The translations under genes were made by a program, and so were the position numbers. Positions 32,061-40,623 of a DNA stretch of 56,372 nucleotides are shown piece after piece. The notes below the pieces were generated by a model that was not told the origin of the DNA, did not search any database, and worked only from the letters and a program-made list of their open reading frames with translations. Every line of letters starts with the position of its first letter. Positions within the stretch are counted from its first letter, which is position 1. The stretch comes from a virus: the IMG/VR virus record IMGVR_UViG_3300034111_001022, positions 1 to 56,372 of that record, one strand, 5' to 3'.

Positions 32061-33892
32061 TATCGTAATCCGCCTTTCATATAAGCTAATGGGGATTTAG
32101 CATCTGGGCTGAATTTACCCTTAGCCAATGCCCTGCCTTTTTGTTGTCTAATACCTTGCCGCATTTGGTCTAGCATTGCCGCACCTGCTTTGGTTGAACC
32201 GTTGCCTAATAATGCCACAGTTTCGGCGTCAATAACGTACTCGCCGTCAGATAATCTTGCCTCTATGCTGTCTGATCTGCCAGTGCCTGGACCTTGTACG
32301 GCGTATGACATCTGGCTTAACGCTCCCTGTGGTTTTCTATTTGCTCGACCGCCTTTAGCTTTTTGCACAGTATATGTTGGCGCAGTATAAGTCTGCTCAA
32401 TACCTTGCGACAAGTTAGCCATCAGTTTTTCATATTCTGGAGTGCCTTGTGCTGGGAAAGTAGTCATGTTTGGGCTAAATGTGTAATTGGTCAGCGAGCG
32501 CAGCATGCCTTCTTTTTGTTGTGCAGTTAATGCAGGGTCTTGCATGATTGCATCATTTGCTTGTTGTGGTGTTTTACCAGCAATCAAACTGCCGATCAAA
32601 CCTAATTTAGCAATGTCGCCAAAACTAACCCCTGTCGATGGCACAGCACCAGCATTAGCAGTTTGAGCTAATGCGCCTGTAGCTTGCGGAGTTGGAGTCG
32701 GTGCTAAATTTGCAGCGTAACCGCCTGTGTTGGAAGTAATGTCTAGCTTATTGCCAACTTGACCGTCACCATATGTTCCAGTATTTGTTGCAGCACCTAA
32801 ATCAAATTTTCCTGTAGCTGAATTATACATACCATCTTCAGGACTTACAGTAGGCGCACCTTTAACTGTGTCTGACGCTTGATTGACAGGATCCCCTGGG
32901 AATAAATTAGAGGCCAAGCTAGCTAATCCAGAAGCACCTGCGCTAGTTGCAATACCTTTTAAACCTTGACCAGTATTTGCCGCTGCTTGCGCACCAATAG
33001 CCATGTTTTGTGCCATGCCTTCTGGCAATACATTTCCATATTTATCAACAAGACCAGGAGCGTAGTTAGCTAAAGCCCCTGCAGTTAGTGCACCAGTTAT
33101 TGGGTTTTTACCTGCCAATGCCGATGTTGCACCGCCTAGTATGCCAGAGCCAAGCACTTCGTTGCTTAGTCCTCCAAAATTGCTAATAGCACTATTCGCG
33201 TAAGAACCTAGACTTGCTGTTAGTCCTTTGCCTAGACCTCCTGGACCTAGTGCTGCGCCTAAGCCACCTAATATTGCACCGCCAAATCCACCGCTCTTAG
33301 CCCCTTGGATAGCACCATATGCTGCACCTAAATATGGTCCTACCACTGGTATAAAATTAAGAGCTATCGGTGCAACAGCTTTTACAATAGACTTAACTGC
33401 TTTTTTAAATTTCTTGAAAAGCCCAAACTCCATTAAACCTGTTTGTGGATTGATAGTACCTGAACCGCCTAAGCGTTTAAGGAACATCGCTTCGTGCGGA
33501 CTGATGTGAGCTAGCATGGTATCTGAATCACGACCTTGTGACTGAACTTGCTGCGCAGCTTGTGATAACCCTCCCCGCGCAAATCCTTGACCACCACGTT
33601 GTTGTAGCCCTTGTAAGGCAAGCAGGAAGATAGCAATAAACAACGGATCAAACTGTTCTGGGAAGTCCCCTTCATCAAGCACACCCGCCTGAATAGTCTC
33701 TTGAATGACACTCTCATAGCTTTCAGGATTCTCAGCAACCTGACTAAACAGGTTAATCATCTGCGTAATCACCTCTGGCGTGACGTCGGGGTCTTGTCCC
33801 AGTGCCTGCGCAGCTTGGTCCACCATCTGTTTAAGATTGTCTGGTCCTAATTTCTGTGCGACCAGTTTGATTAAATTGTCTTTGTTTGCCAT
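32060..33892 (-). CDS. Structural/ejection-type protein with membrane-active segment
   Basis: 610 aa from the ATG at 33892 (ATAGGGGTAATAAA upstream; the longer open frame is not needed). The acidic helical N-terminus is followed by FARGG, then a basic amphipathic segment (FKKFKKAVKSIVKAV) and a Gly/Ala/Pro-rich hydrophobic stretch (about 185-255) that could enter membranes. The C-terminus has 'ARLSDGEYVIDAETVALLGNGSTKAG', a pattern seen in virion proteins of related environmental phages, and ends KGGLR. Probably virion-internal or tail-associated and used in DNA entry. Confidence 0.7.
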   Translation of the reverse strand: MANKDNLIKLVAQKLGPDNLKQMVDQAAQALGQDPDVTPEVITQMINLFSQVAENPESYESVIQETIQAGVLDEGDFPEQFDPLFIAIFLLALQGLQQRGGQGFARGGLSQAAQQVQSQGRDSDTMLAHISPHEAMFLKRLGGSGTINPQTGLMEFGLFKKFKKAVKSIVKAVAPIALNFIPVVGPYLGAAYGAIQGAKSGGFGGAILGGLGAALGPGGLGKGLTASLGSYANSAISNFGGLSNEVLGSGILGGATSALAGKNPITGALTAGALANYAPGLVDKYGNVLPEGMAQNMAIGAQAAANTGQGLKGIATSAGASGLASLASNLFPGDPVNQASDTVKGAPTVSPEDGMYNSATGKFDLGAATNTGTYGDGQVGNKLDITSNTGGYAANLAPTPTPQATGALAQTANAGAVPSTGVSFGDIAKLGLIGSLIAGKTPQQANDAIMQDPALTAQQKEGMLRSLTNYTFSPNMTTFPAQGTPEYEKLMANLSQGIEQTYTAPTYTVQKAKGGRANRKPQGALSQMSYAVQGPGTGRSDSIEARLSDGEYVIDAETVALLGNGSTKAGAAMLDQMRQGIRQQKGRALAKGKFSPDAKSPLAYMKGGLR

Positions 33893-33905
33893 TTTATTAC
33901 CCCTA

Positions 33906-34139
33906 TTATGCCTGCAGTGCCTTGCACAAGCCGTCTGCCCAATCATTCCATTCAAAAAATGCGTACGGGCTTGGGACGTTATACCCCGCTAACCCTGGGG
34001 TTGTTACGAATTGTACACCCCAATTTTGCCAATAATCATCATTATCTAACCGCTGAATAACAATATACTCGGCTAAATCATACGATACTTGATCCGCCCA
34101 ATCGCGCAATCCCATATTTTTTGGCAGCGTAATAATCAT
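33906..34139 (-). CDS. Small virion-associated protein, unknown
   Basis: A 77-aa acidic, Trp-rich protein (MIITLPKNMGLRDWADQVSYDLAEY...) with repeated 'DWAD' and 'DWADGL'. It overlaps the nozzle-like gene's stop (ATGA). The position between nozzle and ejection-type proteins suggests a tail-tip or assembly part. No family is recognised. Confidence 0.65.
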   Translation of the reverse strand: MIITLPKNMGLRDWADQVSYDLAEYIVIQRLDNDDYWQNWGVQFVTTPGLAGYNVPSPYAFFEWNDWADGLCKALQA

Positions 34140-35686
34140 CCGCCAAGTACAGTCCCGTCGCCTGGTTCAACGTGTAGTAACACTTGCCCCATTTGGTAGT
34201 CGCCGCCTAATGTATTGCTTTCAAACTTAAGTCGTAGCTCACGACGCTGCTCTTTCATCATTACGACTTGCTTAGACGGCAACAACGTTGCATCCTCAGG
34301 GAATGTCACGGTGTTACTGTCTTCTGTTTTAGCACGAGCATTGGCACGGCCAGTGACAGTCACGTTCATATCGCCTTTTTGCACAAAATCCGGCTCAATA
34401 GCATTAATTTTAAGCTTACGATTTTGATTATTCATAACAGCCAACGAGATGTCTGAAGTCACAAAGTTAGATTTAATAGGGTTGATTAGCAACCCACTAA
34501 TTGAGTTTAAACCAATCTCGTGCCGCCACACATTATAAACAGGATCACCCTCTGTATTAAGTGTCGTACTAGCAGACGTCATAATTGGTGCAGCGTACAA
34601 TTGACTGAAAGAAGCAGCAGTACGGCCATCCGCAGGTAAAATAGTGTCGTACCATGTGTTTTCACGCACATTATAAATGATTGCGTGAGTACACTCTGTA
34701 GCATCACCGAATGGGAAGCACCACCAAATTTCACCAAAGCGCGGCACCTTCATTGCAAATACTTTTTCACGCTGTGTCTGATTTAAGTTATCAAAGAACC
34801 AGTTAACGTTCATGGTGTTTGGCACTTCGCGCACCACACCGTTAAATGACAAGAATCGATCTACGCCAATCCAATAGTAAATACCGTCGTACTCAATCAC
34901 GCAGTTTTTAGATAAAATTGAGGTTTCAGTAGAGATAGTATCAAACTGAAATACTGTTGCGCCACCTGTAAATGACACACGAATCAATGAATCGTAAGAC
35001 CAAAATAGCCCGGCTGGAGCAGAGCCAGCGCCGGCACGAAGAGGCATGGCTTTAACTACCTTTTGCCCTGTTACACGAGCTTGCCCAGAGCCTGATCCAG
35101 TCAAGTCGCCAGGTTTACCAGCAACAGACCATCCTACAATTCCATTTTCACCGTAGTAGAAAAGATAAGGGTGCAACACGACGATGCCGCCGTTAGGGTT
35201 GATGCCTGCAGGCAATGTAACTGCGGTTAAAGCAGATGTACCTACAATATCACCCTGGTAAATGTAACCAGCCTCAGAACTAACAATATTGTTTAAGTCG
35301 CTTGTTACGTGTGCAATTAATTGGTTAGTGGTTGAGACAGACGAAAACATCACATCAAACATCCACTCGTTGTAGCCTGGTGATGGTAACCCAGACGGAG
35401 TTCGATCAATAATAACAGAGGTATTGTTGTTAGAATCCAGTAAAAAACGACTCAAAAGATTTTCTGATCCTGAGTGGCAATAGATAGCGTTATTTTTAGA
35501 GTACGTGTGAAACCCACGTGATATTTCAGTTAGCCACGTTTGAATAGCTCGACAGCCGCCAATTTTACGTGGCAAGCCGCGTTGAAAACGAGTCCACTCG
35601 CCGTCAACATAATAATCGCCCTCAAATACAGTCCCATCCCGTTTAATACCAGGATTAGTTTTAAGGACCATTACATTGGCGGCCAT
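34136..35686 (-). CDS. Tail nozzle/hub-like protein (packaged DNA stabilisation)
   Basis: 516 aa from the ATG at 35686 (one base after the previous stop). A beta-rich protein with repeated W/Y-G-x hydrophobic strands, beginning with the typical 'GIKRDGT-FEGDYYVDGEWTRF-RGLPRKIGG' module and later 'YYWIGVDRFLSFNG' and 'GEIWWCFPFGDATECTHAIIYN'. This pattern fits beta-propeller nozzle proteins of SU10/phiEco32-like podoviruses and the role of P22 gp10, closing the tail channel below the adaptor. The function is inferred from pattern and position. Confidence 0.75.
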   Translation of the reverse strand: MAANVMVLKTNPGIKRDGTVFEGDYYVDGEWTRFQRGLPRKIGGCRAIQTWLTEISRGFHTYSKNNAIYCHSGSENLLSRFLLDSNNNTSVIIDRTPSGLPSPGYNEWMFDVMFSSVSTTNQLIAHVTSDLNNIVSSEAGYIYQGDIVGTSALTAVTLPAGINPNGGIVVLHPYLFYYGENGIVGWSVAGKPGDLTGSGSGQARVTGQKVVKAMPLRAGAGSAPAGLFWSYDSLIRVSFTGGATVFQFDTISTETSILSKNCVIEYDGIYYWIGVDRFLSFNGVVREVPNTMNVNWFFDNLNQTQREKVFAMKVPRFGEIWWCFPFGDATECTHAIIYNVRENTWYDTILPADGRTAASFSQLYAAPIMTSASTTLNTEGDPVYNVWRHEIGLNSISGLLINPIKSNFVTSDISLAVMNNQNRKLKINAIEPDFVQKGDMNVTVTGRANARAKTEDSNTVTFPEDATLLPSKQVVMMKEQRRELRLKFESNTLGGDYQMGQVLLHVEPGDGTVLGG

Positions 35687-35687
35687 G

Positions 35688-36767
35688 TTAGAACGTACCG
35701 CCGTTAATTGCGCCAACAACAGCTGCGGCAGAAGTAGGCCATACGTCTGAACCATCGCAATAAGTAATAATGTGATCGCCACGTACCAACGCCAGCTCAT
35801 TGCCTAAGGCTTTTTGTGCAGCCGTAGCGATTGATAATACGTCACCGTTGTCTACGGTGTTGTTGTATACCCAGTATTGCTGAACGGTAGGCGGCACAAT
35901 CACCGTAATTGAAGCACCAAGTGTACCTTCAAAACCATACCCTACTCGATTTAACTCAGAACCGGCCAATACATAATCTGTTGCTACAGTGTCTAAATCA
36001 ACAACAATGTATTCAAAAGCAAACGAGGCCCCTTGGCCAAATCCGACGGTGTAGTAGTTAGTACCATCACAAAGAATAAAGGCTGAAAAGCCAGGGTTAA
36101 ATGTTAATGAAGACAACCCGTCAATTGTTTCAGAAGCAAAAGGTACTAACGAAATAGACGCCTCGCCAGAGTTGCGAAGTTGCACAAACCAATCGTTGCC
36201 TACAACAGATGGATCAGGCAGCGTTACTGTGACTCCAGCGGCGGACAATTCAAAGTTAAACATTTGAGCCCGGTCTGTGTCAGCCAAAGCAAAGCTACTT
36301 GTAAATCCGGTAACGTTAGCACTTTGAGCCAACCTAGAGTTAATCGCTTTAAGGCCCGCACCAGCTAAAGCTGAGGCGTTAGCAGTAGATGTACCTGCAC
36401 CAAATTGATAAACCTCAAATACACCAGCTAATGTTGTATTGTTTGCTAAATAAATTTGCCACTGCGTGCCAGGATCAAGCGAAACAATCTGCGTACCGCC
36501 GGCATCATTAATAATAACAACTTGACTAGACAAGTTGTTAAATAAGGTAGTGTCACCAATAGAAGTACGACGCGCGTCAGGCATCGTGATGACCCAGTTA
36601 GCAGCCGTAGAGCTATCAATTTGAACAATGCTAGAGGCAATTGGTTGATTTGGCTGGGCCTCTTGTGGCCACCAAAGGGTAATGCTTGCGGTTAAATCTA
36701 CCTTAGTAAGGGAGATGTCGGTCGGATAGATATTTGATCCGGTAAACACGTCTACATAGGTTGTCAT
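35688..36767 (-). CDS. Beta-rich tail structural protein
   Basis: A 359-aa protein built of beta segments with few charges: 'ITLWWPQEAQPNQP', 'NWVITMPDA', 'LFNNLSSQVVIINDAGGTQ', 'VTVTLPDPSVVGNDWFVQLRN', 'ITVIVPPTVQQYWVYNN'. Similar strand modules repeat about every 90 residues, suggesting duplicated beta-sandwich domains. It lies between adaptor and nozzle genes and has the ribosome site GGAGGCCTAACAA. Probably a tail or fibre-attachment protein. Confidence 0.65.
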   Translation of the reverse strand: MTTYVDVFTGSNIYPTDISLTKVDLTASITLWWPQEAQPNQPIASSIVQIDSSTAANWVITMPDARRTSIGDTTLFNNLSSQVVIINDAGGTQIVSLDPGTQWQIYLANNTTLAGVFEVYQFGAGTSTANASALAGAGLKAINSRLAQSANVTGFTSSFALADTDRAQMFNFELSAAGVTVTLPDPSVVGNDWFVQLRNSGEASISLVPFASETIDGLSSLTFNPGFSAFILCDGTNYYTVGFGQGASFAFEYIVVDLDTVATDYVLAGSELNRVGYGFEGTLGASITVIVPPTVQQYWVYNNTVDNGDVLSIATAAQKALGNELALVRGDHIITYCDGSDVWPTSAAAVVGAINGGTF

Positions 36768-36770
36768 TTG

Positions 36771-37415
36771 TTAGGCCTCCGTTCTAGTCGCGTCGCGATC
36801 TAGAATTTTGTTTAGGTCTTCGTTATTAATAGCTTGAGCTGCGCGATCATAGAACGCTTGCCAAGTTTGAATGCGGTCATCATTCTTAAGGAACGGGGTA
36901 GCCTCTAACAATGCGCCGTATAACAATAAGTTTGGAGCAAACGCAGACAACCAATTTGTTTGATTCTCATCGTCTAGAAGAGGTGGCAATTGATAGTAAA
37001 GGATTTCGGCAGTGTAATCAGTGTCTGGAGTAGGTACAATTAGCCAGTGGCTGTAGTCGTAGTCAGCATAAAACTCAGGCTGACCTGTTTGTGATTCATC
37101 AGGCCAGTAATTGCGGCAATACTCATAGGATCTAGTAAACACCGGCACGCGGCCAGCATCTGTATCTACAAATACGCTAATTGTGTCGCGCCAACGATCA
37201 GGTTTTGAGTAAACTGAGACGCCAGTGACAAAATCAGTGGCTACGGCTGAGATAAAACCTTGGATTTTTAATTCACGAGCAATGCGGCGCTCGGCACGAT
37301 TGATTAACCGTGGTAGCTGCTCGTAAACGTACGGATCGTCTTCTTCAGTAAAGCCGCGCTCTAAATACTGACGTAAATCCTGTTTCAAGCTATCAAAAGT
37401 TGTCACATAAGCCAT
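36771..37415 (-). CDS. Head-tail adaptor (SU10 adaptor-like)
   Basis: A 214-aa mainly helical protein with the pattern of SU10-type adaptors: 'LKQDLRQYLERG', 'LPRLINRAERRIARELKI-GF', 'YSKPDRWRDTISV', 'SYEYCRNYWPD', 'HWLIVPTPDTDY', and C-terminal 'FAPNLLLYGALLEATPFLKNDDR'. The ring of this protein sits between portal and nozzle. It has a candidate promoter of its own in the gap just upstream (37469-37484) and an AGGGATC ribosome site. Confidence 0.85.
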   Translation of the reverse strand: MAYVTTFDSLKQDLRQYLERGFTEEDDPYVYEQLPRLINRAERRIARELKIQGFISAVATDFVTGVSVYSKPDRWRDTISVFVDTDAGRVPVFTRSYEYCRNYWPDESQTGQPEFYADYDYSHWLIVPTPDTDYTAEILYYQLPPLLDDENQTNWLSAFAPNLLLYGALLEATPFLKNDDRIQTWQAFYDRAAQAINNEDLNKILDRDATRTEA

Positions 37416-37439
37416 AATGATCCCTCACTAGTGACTTGC

Positions 37440-37491
37440 TCTAGACAGCATGTCGACAGTACTATTAATTTTCAGCCTATTATAAGGCATA
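37440..37491 (-). promoter_or_regulatory. Candidate late promoter, copy 1
   Basis: The minus strand has TATAATAGGCTGAAAA (complement of 37469-37484), which shares 15 of 16 bases with the gap at 52466-52481. A perfect TATAAT is present, but the best -35 (TTGTTT, 16-bp spacer) is weak. CGTAGTAT lies upstream in both copies. It lies between endolysin and adaptor genes. Confidence 0.55.
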
Positions 37492-37983
37492 CTACGATAA
37501 AAACAAAGCCTTCTCGTCTTTTCTACGAGTGTCTAAACCTTTTAAGACCTTACCACCAGCTTTGTTATACTTGAGTAAGCTTTCCATAGCCCCTGTTTTA
37601 TCGCCACGATTGATTTTTTGACGAACGGGACTTCTTTGCATCCAGCCACTGCCAAGATTGTAAACAGCAGATATAAGAGCGTTAAATTCATTTTGTCTAA
37701 GCGGAACAGTAATGTATCGGTCAACTGCTCGCTCAAATCGTACGACATCCTTAACCAATAATGCGTCAATTTCTTCTTTACTCCATATACGATTGTCTTC
37801 AGGCTTTAATGGGAACGCTTTACGGGCAGCCATCCCTTCAGGTGTAGAGGGTATCTTTAACTGCTCCGCATACATAGCATGGCCGTAACCAATTGTCCAG
37901 ATTCCAGCTGCGCACTGATAGGGCTTCTTACGAAAACCCTCGTGGTGCTTTAGTAACTTAAGACCTTCTTCACTTACTTTCAT
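37492..37983 (-). CDS. T4-type endolysin (lysozyme, GH24)
   Basis: A 163-aa phage lysozyme. The catalytic triad pattern E-x8-C-x5-T is visible as E15, C24, T30 in 'HHEGFRKKPYQCAAGIWTIGYGH', followed by helices with 'RFERAVDRYITVPLRQNEFNALISAVYNLG'. It cleaves the glycan chain of peptidoglycan at lysis. It has no signal peptide, so it needs the adjacent holin for export. It starts next to the holin stop codon. Confidence 0.95.
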   Translation of the reverse strand: MKVSEEGLKLLKHHEGFRKKPYQCAAGIWTIGYGHAMYAEQLKIPSTPEGMAARKAFPLKPEDNRIWSKEEIDALLVKDVVRFERAVDRYITVPLRQNEFNALISAVYNLGSGWMQRSPVRQKINRGDKTGAMESLLKYNKAGGKVLKGLDTRRKDEKALFLS

Positions 37984-38468
37984 TACTTCTTATTCCAACC
38001 ATCACGACCGTAGTAAAAACCTACTATCGTAAAAGTAATAGCCATTTCATCGGCACTAAATACTAATTCAAGTGCGGTGTTAAAATCCACACCAGTCTTC
38101 ATAGCCCAAAACAACGACACCAAGTTGATTACTAAAAGCTCACCTACAAATATAAAAGCAATAGCAGGGCGAACAATAGCATTAAAGTTAACAACCCATT
38201 GTGAGGCTTTAGATACAACGGCAGTATCATGTGCGTGTAGGGCTTCTGTCTCGCGGATTTGTGCGTCTACTATGGTGCTTTCGTATTCAATCGCTGCAAT
38301 CTTTTCTTGTGATGCAAAGCCAGCTGCAGCCATAGCAAGTTCACGTTCGTTCTGCAAACGAGCCATAGTTAGCTCATGCTTTTGGTCGCCCTTTTGTTGA
38401 AAGAAACTTAAGACGCTTGGTAGACCTGCAGTAGCAAAGCCCATTAAACCTGATAGTATAGATAACAT
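37983..38468 (-). CDS. Holin (3-TM, gene-transfer-agent type)
   Basis: A 161-aa protein with hydrophobic N-terminus (1-22), a long charged middle helix (25-80, 'HELTMARLQNERELAMAAAGFASQEK'), and two C-terminal membrane helices (about 92-120 and 136-154). This matches the GTA-type 3-TM holin family. It forms inner-membrane holes that release the endolysin encoded immediately after it. Confidence 0.8.
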   Translation of the reverse strand: MLSILSGLMGFATAGLPSVLSFFQQKGDQKHELTMARLQNERELAMAAAGFASQEKIAAIEYESTIVDAQIRETEALHAHDTAVVSKASQWVVNFNAIVRPAIAFIFVGELLVINLVSLFWAMKTGVDFNTALELVFSADEMAITFTIVGFYYGRDGWNKK

Positions 38469-38470
38469 AA

Positions 38471-38941
38471 TTAATTCCCCAGTGGATTTGATGTTGCCCG
38501 TTTAAGAGCTTTTAGTTGTGACTCTATGCCTTCGCGGGTGGCTTTCATTTCCTCACGCACACCCATCAAGGACGCTGCCGTTTCACGCACGTTGCCGTTA
38601 GTGATAGCCTTGGCTTCATTAGCTGTACCGATAGCGTTTGACACCTTCTCTTGCATTGATACAAGCTGGTTAGAAGTAGTCACCATAGAGTCTTTAACCG
38701 TATTTACAGAAGACTGCTGGGCAGACAACTGCACCTTTAGTGCGTTGACATCTGCTTTCAGTTCTGCATCGTCATACGGCTTGGCCGCCTCAATCGCTTC
38801 AGTCGCAGCTATAACACGGTTGTAGGTCGTTATTCCTACGTAGATTGTTCCACCTATCGGCGCTAATACTCCAAAAAGAACTACTAATAGCGTTTTCGCT
38901 GAGTAATTCGAGAAGGATTCCTTGGTTTCCTCTAAGCTCAT
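38471..38941 (-). CDS. Membrane protein with periplasmic coiled coil, spanin-like
   Basis: 156 aa from the ATG at 38941. A membrane helix at about 18-45 is followed by a long heptad-rich coiled coil (50-150) facing the periplasm. Topology and place in the lysis cassette suggest an i-spanin or holin partner, but no o-spanin lipoprotein is obvious. The start overlaps, as ATGA, an ORF in the 38938-39531 frame, and the first 143 bases overlap the end of the Cys-rich gene. Confidence 0.75.
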   Translation of the reverse strand: MSLEETKESFSNYSAKTLLVVLFGVLAPIGGTIYVGITTYNRVIAATEAIEAAKPYDDAELKADVNALKVQLSAQQSSVNTVKDSMVTTSNQLVSMQEKVSNAIGTANEAKAITNGNVRETAASLMGVREEMKATREGIESQLKALKRATSNPLGN

Positions 38942-40031
38942 ATGGTAACTCCTGCTGGTATGCCAGTGCATCGTTCAACTGAATCTCTTGAGTCTGCATT
39001 GGCTTGTTTAAAATTTCTAGGCTCAACACTATCCCAAACCCTGGCACCAGCTCCTTGCCCTTGGGTACCTGTGGCTGCGATGTAGTCGGCGTAGTCCCGC
39101 TCGATGTAGTCGGTGACGGTGTTGCACTCACCGCTGGTTGTGTTGAAGTGCTGGCTGATGATGCTGCCGGCGCAGCTGTTGCTGGTGGTGGCGCCTCTGC
39201 TGCTGGAGGCGGTGCTTCTGCAGGTGGTGGCGCTTCCACAGGTGGCGGTTCCGGTGGTGGCTCCGGTGCAGGGGCAGGAGGCATTGCTTCCTGGGTCGCA
39301 GGCACACTTAACGGACTCGCAGGGTTTACCGGGCTGCTCATGTTCGTTGGATTGGTTGCACTCTTGACGCACGAGTTCATTGTTTCCGTCCAAGGAGAAA
39401 CCACAGGCTGACTGTAAGGTGTAGGACAAGTCGTTGTCTGTTGTTCTGTTATCGTTCCCACAAACCCTGCTTGACATGCTACTTGCCTTTCTTCGACGTT
39501 TGCTTGGCAGGTTGCTGGCGCTGCTTGGCACGACCTTGCGATTTCAAACCAGCCGGAGTCGACTGGAGAACCATAGGGGTCTGGGCAGTTTTGTTCTTTC
39601 TTGAACGTGATCGAGCCGACTTGGTTGACCCCACAGGTCTGCCTCTCTTCGGTGACGACGCTGTAGGTGCAGGTTGGTGGATTTGGAGTACAGTTATTAG
39701 ACGCGGTAGTCCAAGGCGTATAGCTTTCACTTTGGCACTGATAAGTGCGCGACTGGTTGATAATGCCTGAGTAATTAGGCTCACAAGCCAAGCTTTGATA
39801 CTCAACACGGTCTGAACAACTTGGCGGCAGAGGCTGCCCGCACTCTGGTATACCTGGGTAAAGTTGACAAGCAAGCTGTTGACAAGCTTGCAACGTAGTG
39901 CCTTGAGCGACGCCAAGACTTGAGTATACAGGGCCGTAATCCGCCCACTGATTTGCGAAACAATATGCGTAAACATAACTACTCCTTAGAAGAATCAGGC
40001 AGAGGAGTGATAAGGACAAAGTCTTTGCCAT
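38799..40031 (-). CDS. Secreted Cys-rich repeat protein with Pro-rich region
   Basis: 410 aa from the ATG at 40031 (GAGGAAATAT upstream). A signal-peptide-like start (MAKTLSLSLLCLILLRSSYVYA) is followed by four Cys repeats of about 45 residues, each with '[ER]-x-x-C-x(4,6)-G-x-I...C-P...W-x(5)-C', like bacterial thrombospondin-type modules. Then a Pro/Ala/Glu-rich stalk (about 265-310) and a C-terminal helical part. It is probably an exported or virion adhesin. The end overlaps the spanin-like gene by 143 bases, which is unusually long. Confidence 0.75.
   Translation of the reverse strand: MAKTLSLSLLCLILLRSSYVYAYCFANQWADYGPVYSSLGVAQGTTLQACQQLACQLYPGIPECGQPLPPSCSDRVEYQSLACEPNYSGIINQSRTYQCQSESYTPWTTASNNCTPNPPTCTYSVVTEERQTCGVNQVGSITFKKEQNCPDPYGSPVDSGWFEIARSCQAAPATCQANVEERQVACQAGFVGTITEQQTTTCPTPYSQPVVSPWTETMNSCVKSATNPTNMSSPVNPASPLSVPATQEAMPPAPAPEPPPEPPPVEAPPPAEAPPPAAEAPPPATAAPAASSASTSTQPAVSATPSPTTSSGTTPTTSQPQVPKGKELVPGFGIVLSLEILNKPMQTQEIQLNDALAYQQELPYELRGNQGILLELLSENAISSSFWSISADRWNNLRRNNDLQPCYSCD
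39479..39976 (-). CDS. Candidate overlapping gene inside the Cys-rich gene (AT-hook-like)
   Basis: A 165-aa ORF in another frame of the Cys-rich gene. Its ATG at 39976 lies three bases after the stop of the secreted protein gene, behind AAGGAG with 5-nt spacing, the best ribosome site in this area. The N-terminal half is amphipathic/hydrophobic. The C-terminal half is strongly basic and holds SPKRGRPVGSTK, an AT-hook-like core (RGRP). It may be a real DNA-binding product or a shadow made possible by Cys/Pro-rich codon use. Confidence 0.4.
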   Translation of the reverse strand: MFTHIVSQISGRITALYTQVLASLKALRCKLVNSLLVNFTQVYQSAGSLCRQVVQTVLSIKAWLVSLITQALSTSRALISAKVKAIRLGLPRLITVLQIHQPAPTASSPKRGRPVGSTKSARSRSRKNKTAQTPMVLQSTPAGLKSQGRAKQRQQPAKQTSKKGK

Positions 40032-40461
40032 ATATTTCCTCAAACCAGTTTGGATGTAAGTCATACCATGCCTTTCTTGCTGCATCACCAATAGCACCCC
40101 CTATAGGACAAGGACTGCCGCTCATCTCCATTGCAACCCAGTTGTCATGGTTGGCAGCACAAGCAAGGGACACCGCCGCTACCTTGAGGCCACTGTCACT
40201 TAGAAACTTAGCCCAACGAAGTTTAACGCAGTTGTTATCTGTGACCATTGTACCCCCAGCGACAGAGAATATACCGCCATTGACAGCGCCACTGATACCA
40301 ATACTACATACGTCTTGACTAAAGGCTGACATCGATGGGGCCATAGCAGATGGCACTGGTTGACCCTTATAGTTGATGGTAGTCTCATCTGCATACGCCA
40401 CTTCAACCGCTAATAAGCCGCCTAATAGTAGACTTAATAAAAATAATGTTAGCTTTTTCAT
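39979..40461 (-). CDS. Secreted protein, unknown
   Basis: A 160-aa protein with a clear signal peptide (MKKLTLFLLSLLLGGLLAVEVAYA, cleavage after AYA) and four Cys that could form disulfides. The mature part includes 'SIGISGAVNGGIFSVAGGTMVTDNNCVKLRW', an 'A-KFLSDSGLKVAAVSLACAANHDNWVAMEMSG' helix/strand region and a C-terminal 'LHPNWFEEIYGK'. It resembles exported phage proteins seen near lysis genes. It overlaps the XhlA-like gene by 4 nt and contains the start of the next gene. Confidence 0.75.
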   Translation of the reverse strand: MKKLTLFLLSLLLGGLLAVEVAYADETTINYKGQPVPSAMAPSMSAFSQDVCSIGISGAVNGGIFSVAGGTMVTDNNCVKLRWAKFLSDSGLKVAAVSLACAANHDNWVAMEMSGSPCPIGGAIGDAARKAWYDLHPNWFEEIYGKDFVLITPLPDSSKE

Positions 40462-40619
40462 TTGAGCATCTGCGATAACAAAAACACGATGATAAAACCT
40501 GCAGTGCCAATTAGTATTTGCTCTAAACGTTTTAAGCGAGCATTAATAGTCTCATACCGAAAAGCACAAACAGCCTCGTGTGAATTAAGACGTGCGTCAG
40601 TTTCGTTGATAGATGCCAT
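40458..40619 (-). CDS. XhlA-like small membrane protein
   Basis: A 53-aa protein with a soluble N-terminal heptad helix (MASINETDARLNSHE..., ARLKRLEQI) and a C-terminal membrane helix (about 35-50, 'LIGTAGFIIVFLLSQML'). This plan matches XhlA-type hemolysin/holin accessory proteins. It is encoded at the 5' side of the lysis and export block and ends in an ATGA overlap. The true ATG is at 40619. Confidence 0.7.
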   Translation of the reverse strand: MASINETDARLNSHEAVCAFRYETINARLKRLEQILIGTAGFIIVFLLSQMLK

Positions 40620-40623
40620 TTGT

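Noticed and set aside
39004-39411. 135-aa Gly/Ala-rich plus-strand ORF
   Set aside because: It is the antisense of the Pro-rich tract (GGN codons opposite CCN) and has no other support.
38938-39531. 197-aa minus-strand ORF in another frame of the Cys-rich gene
   Set aside because: Its N-terminal half is low-quality sequence with no start signal. Only its tail looks protein-like, so I report the frame question as a finding and do not annotate the ORF as a gene.
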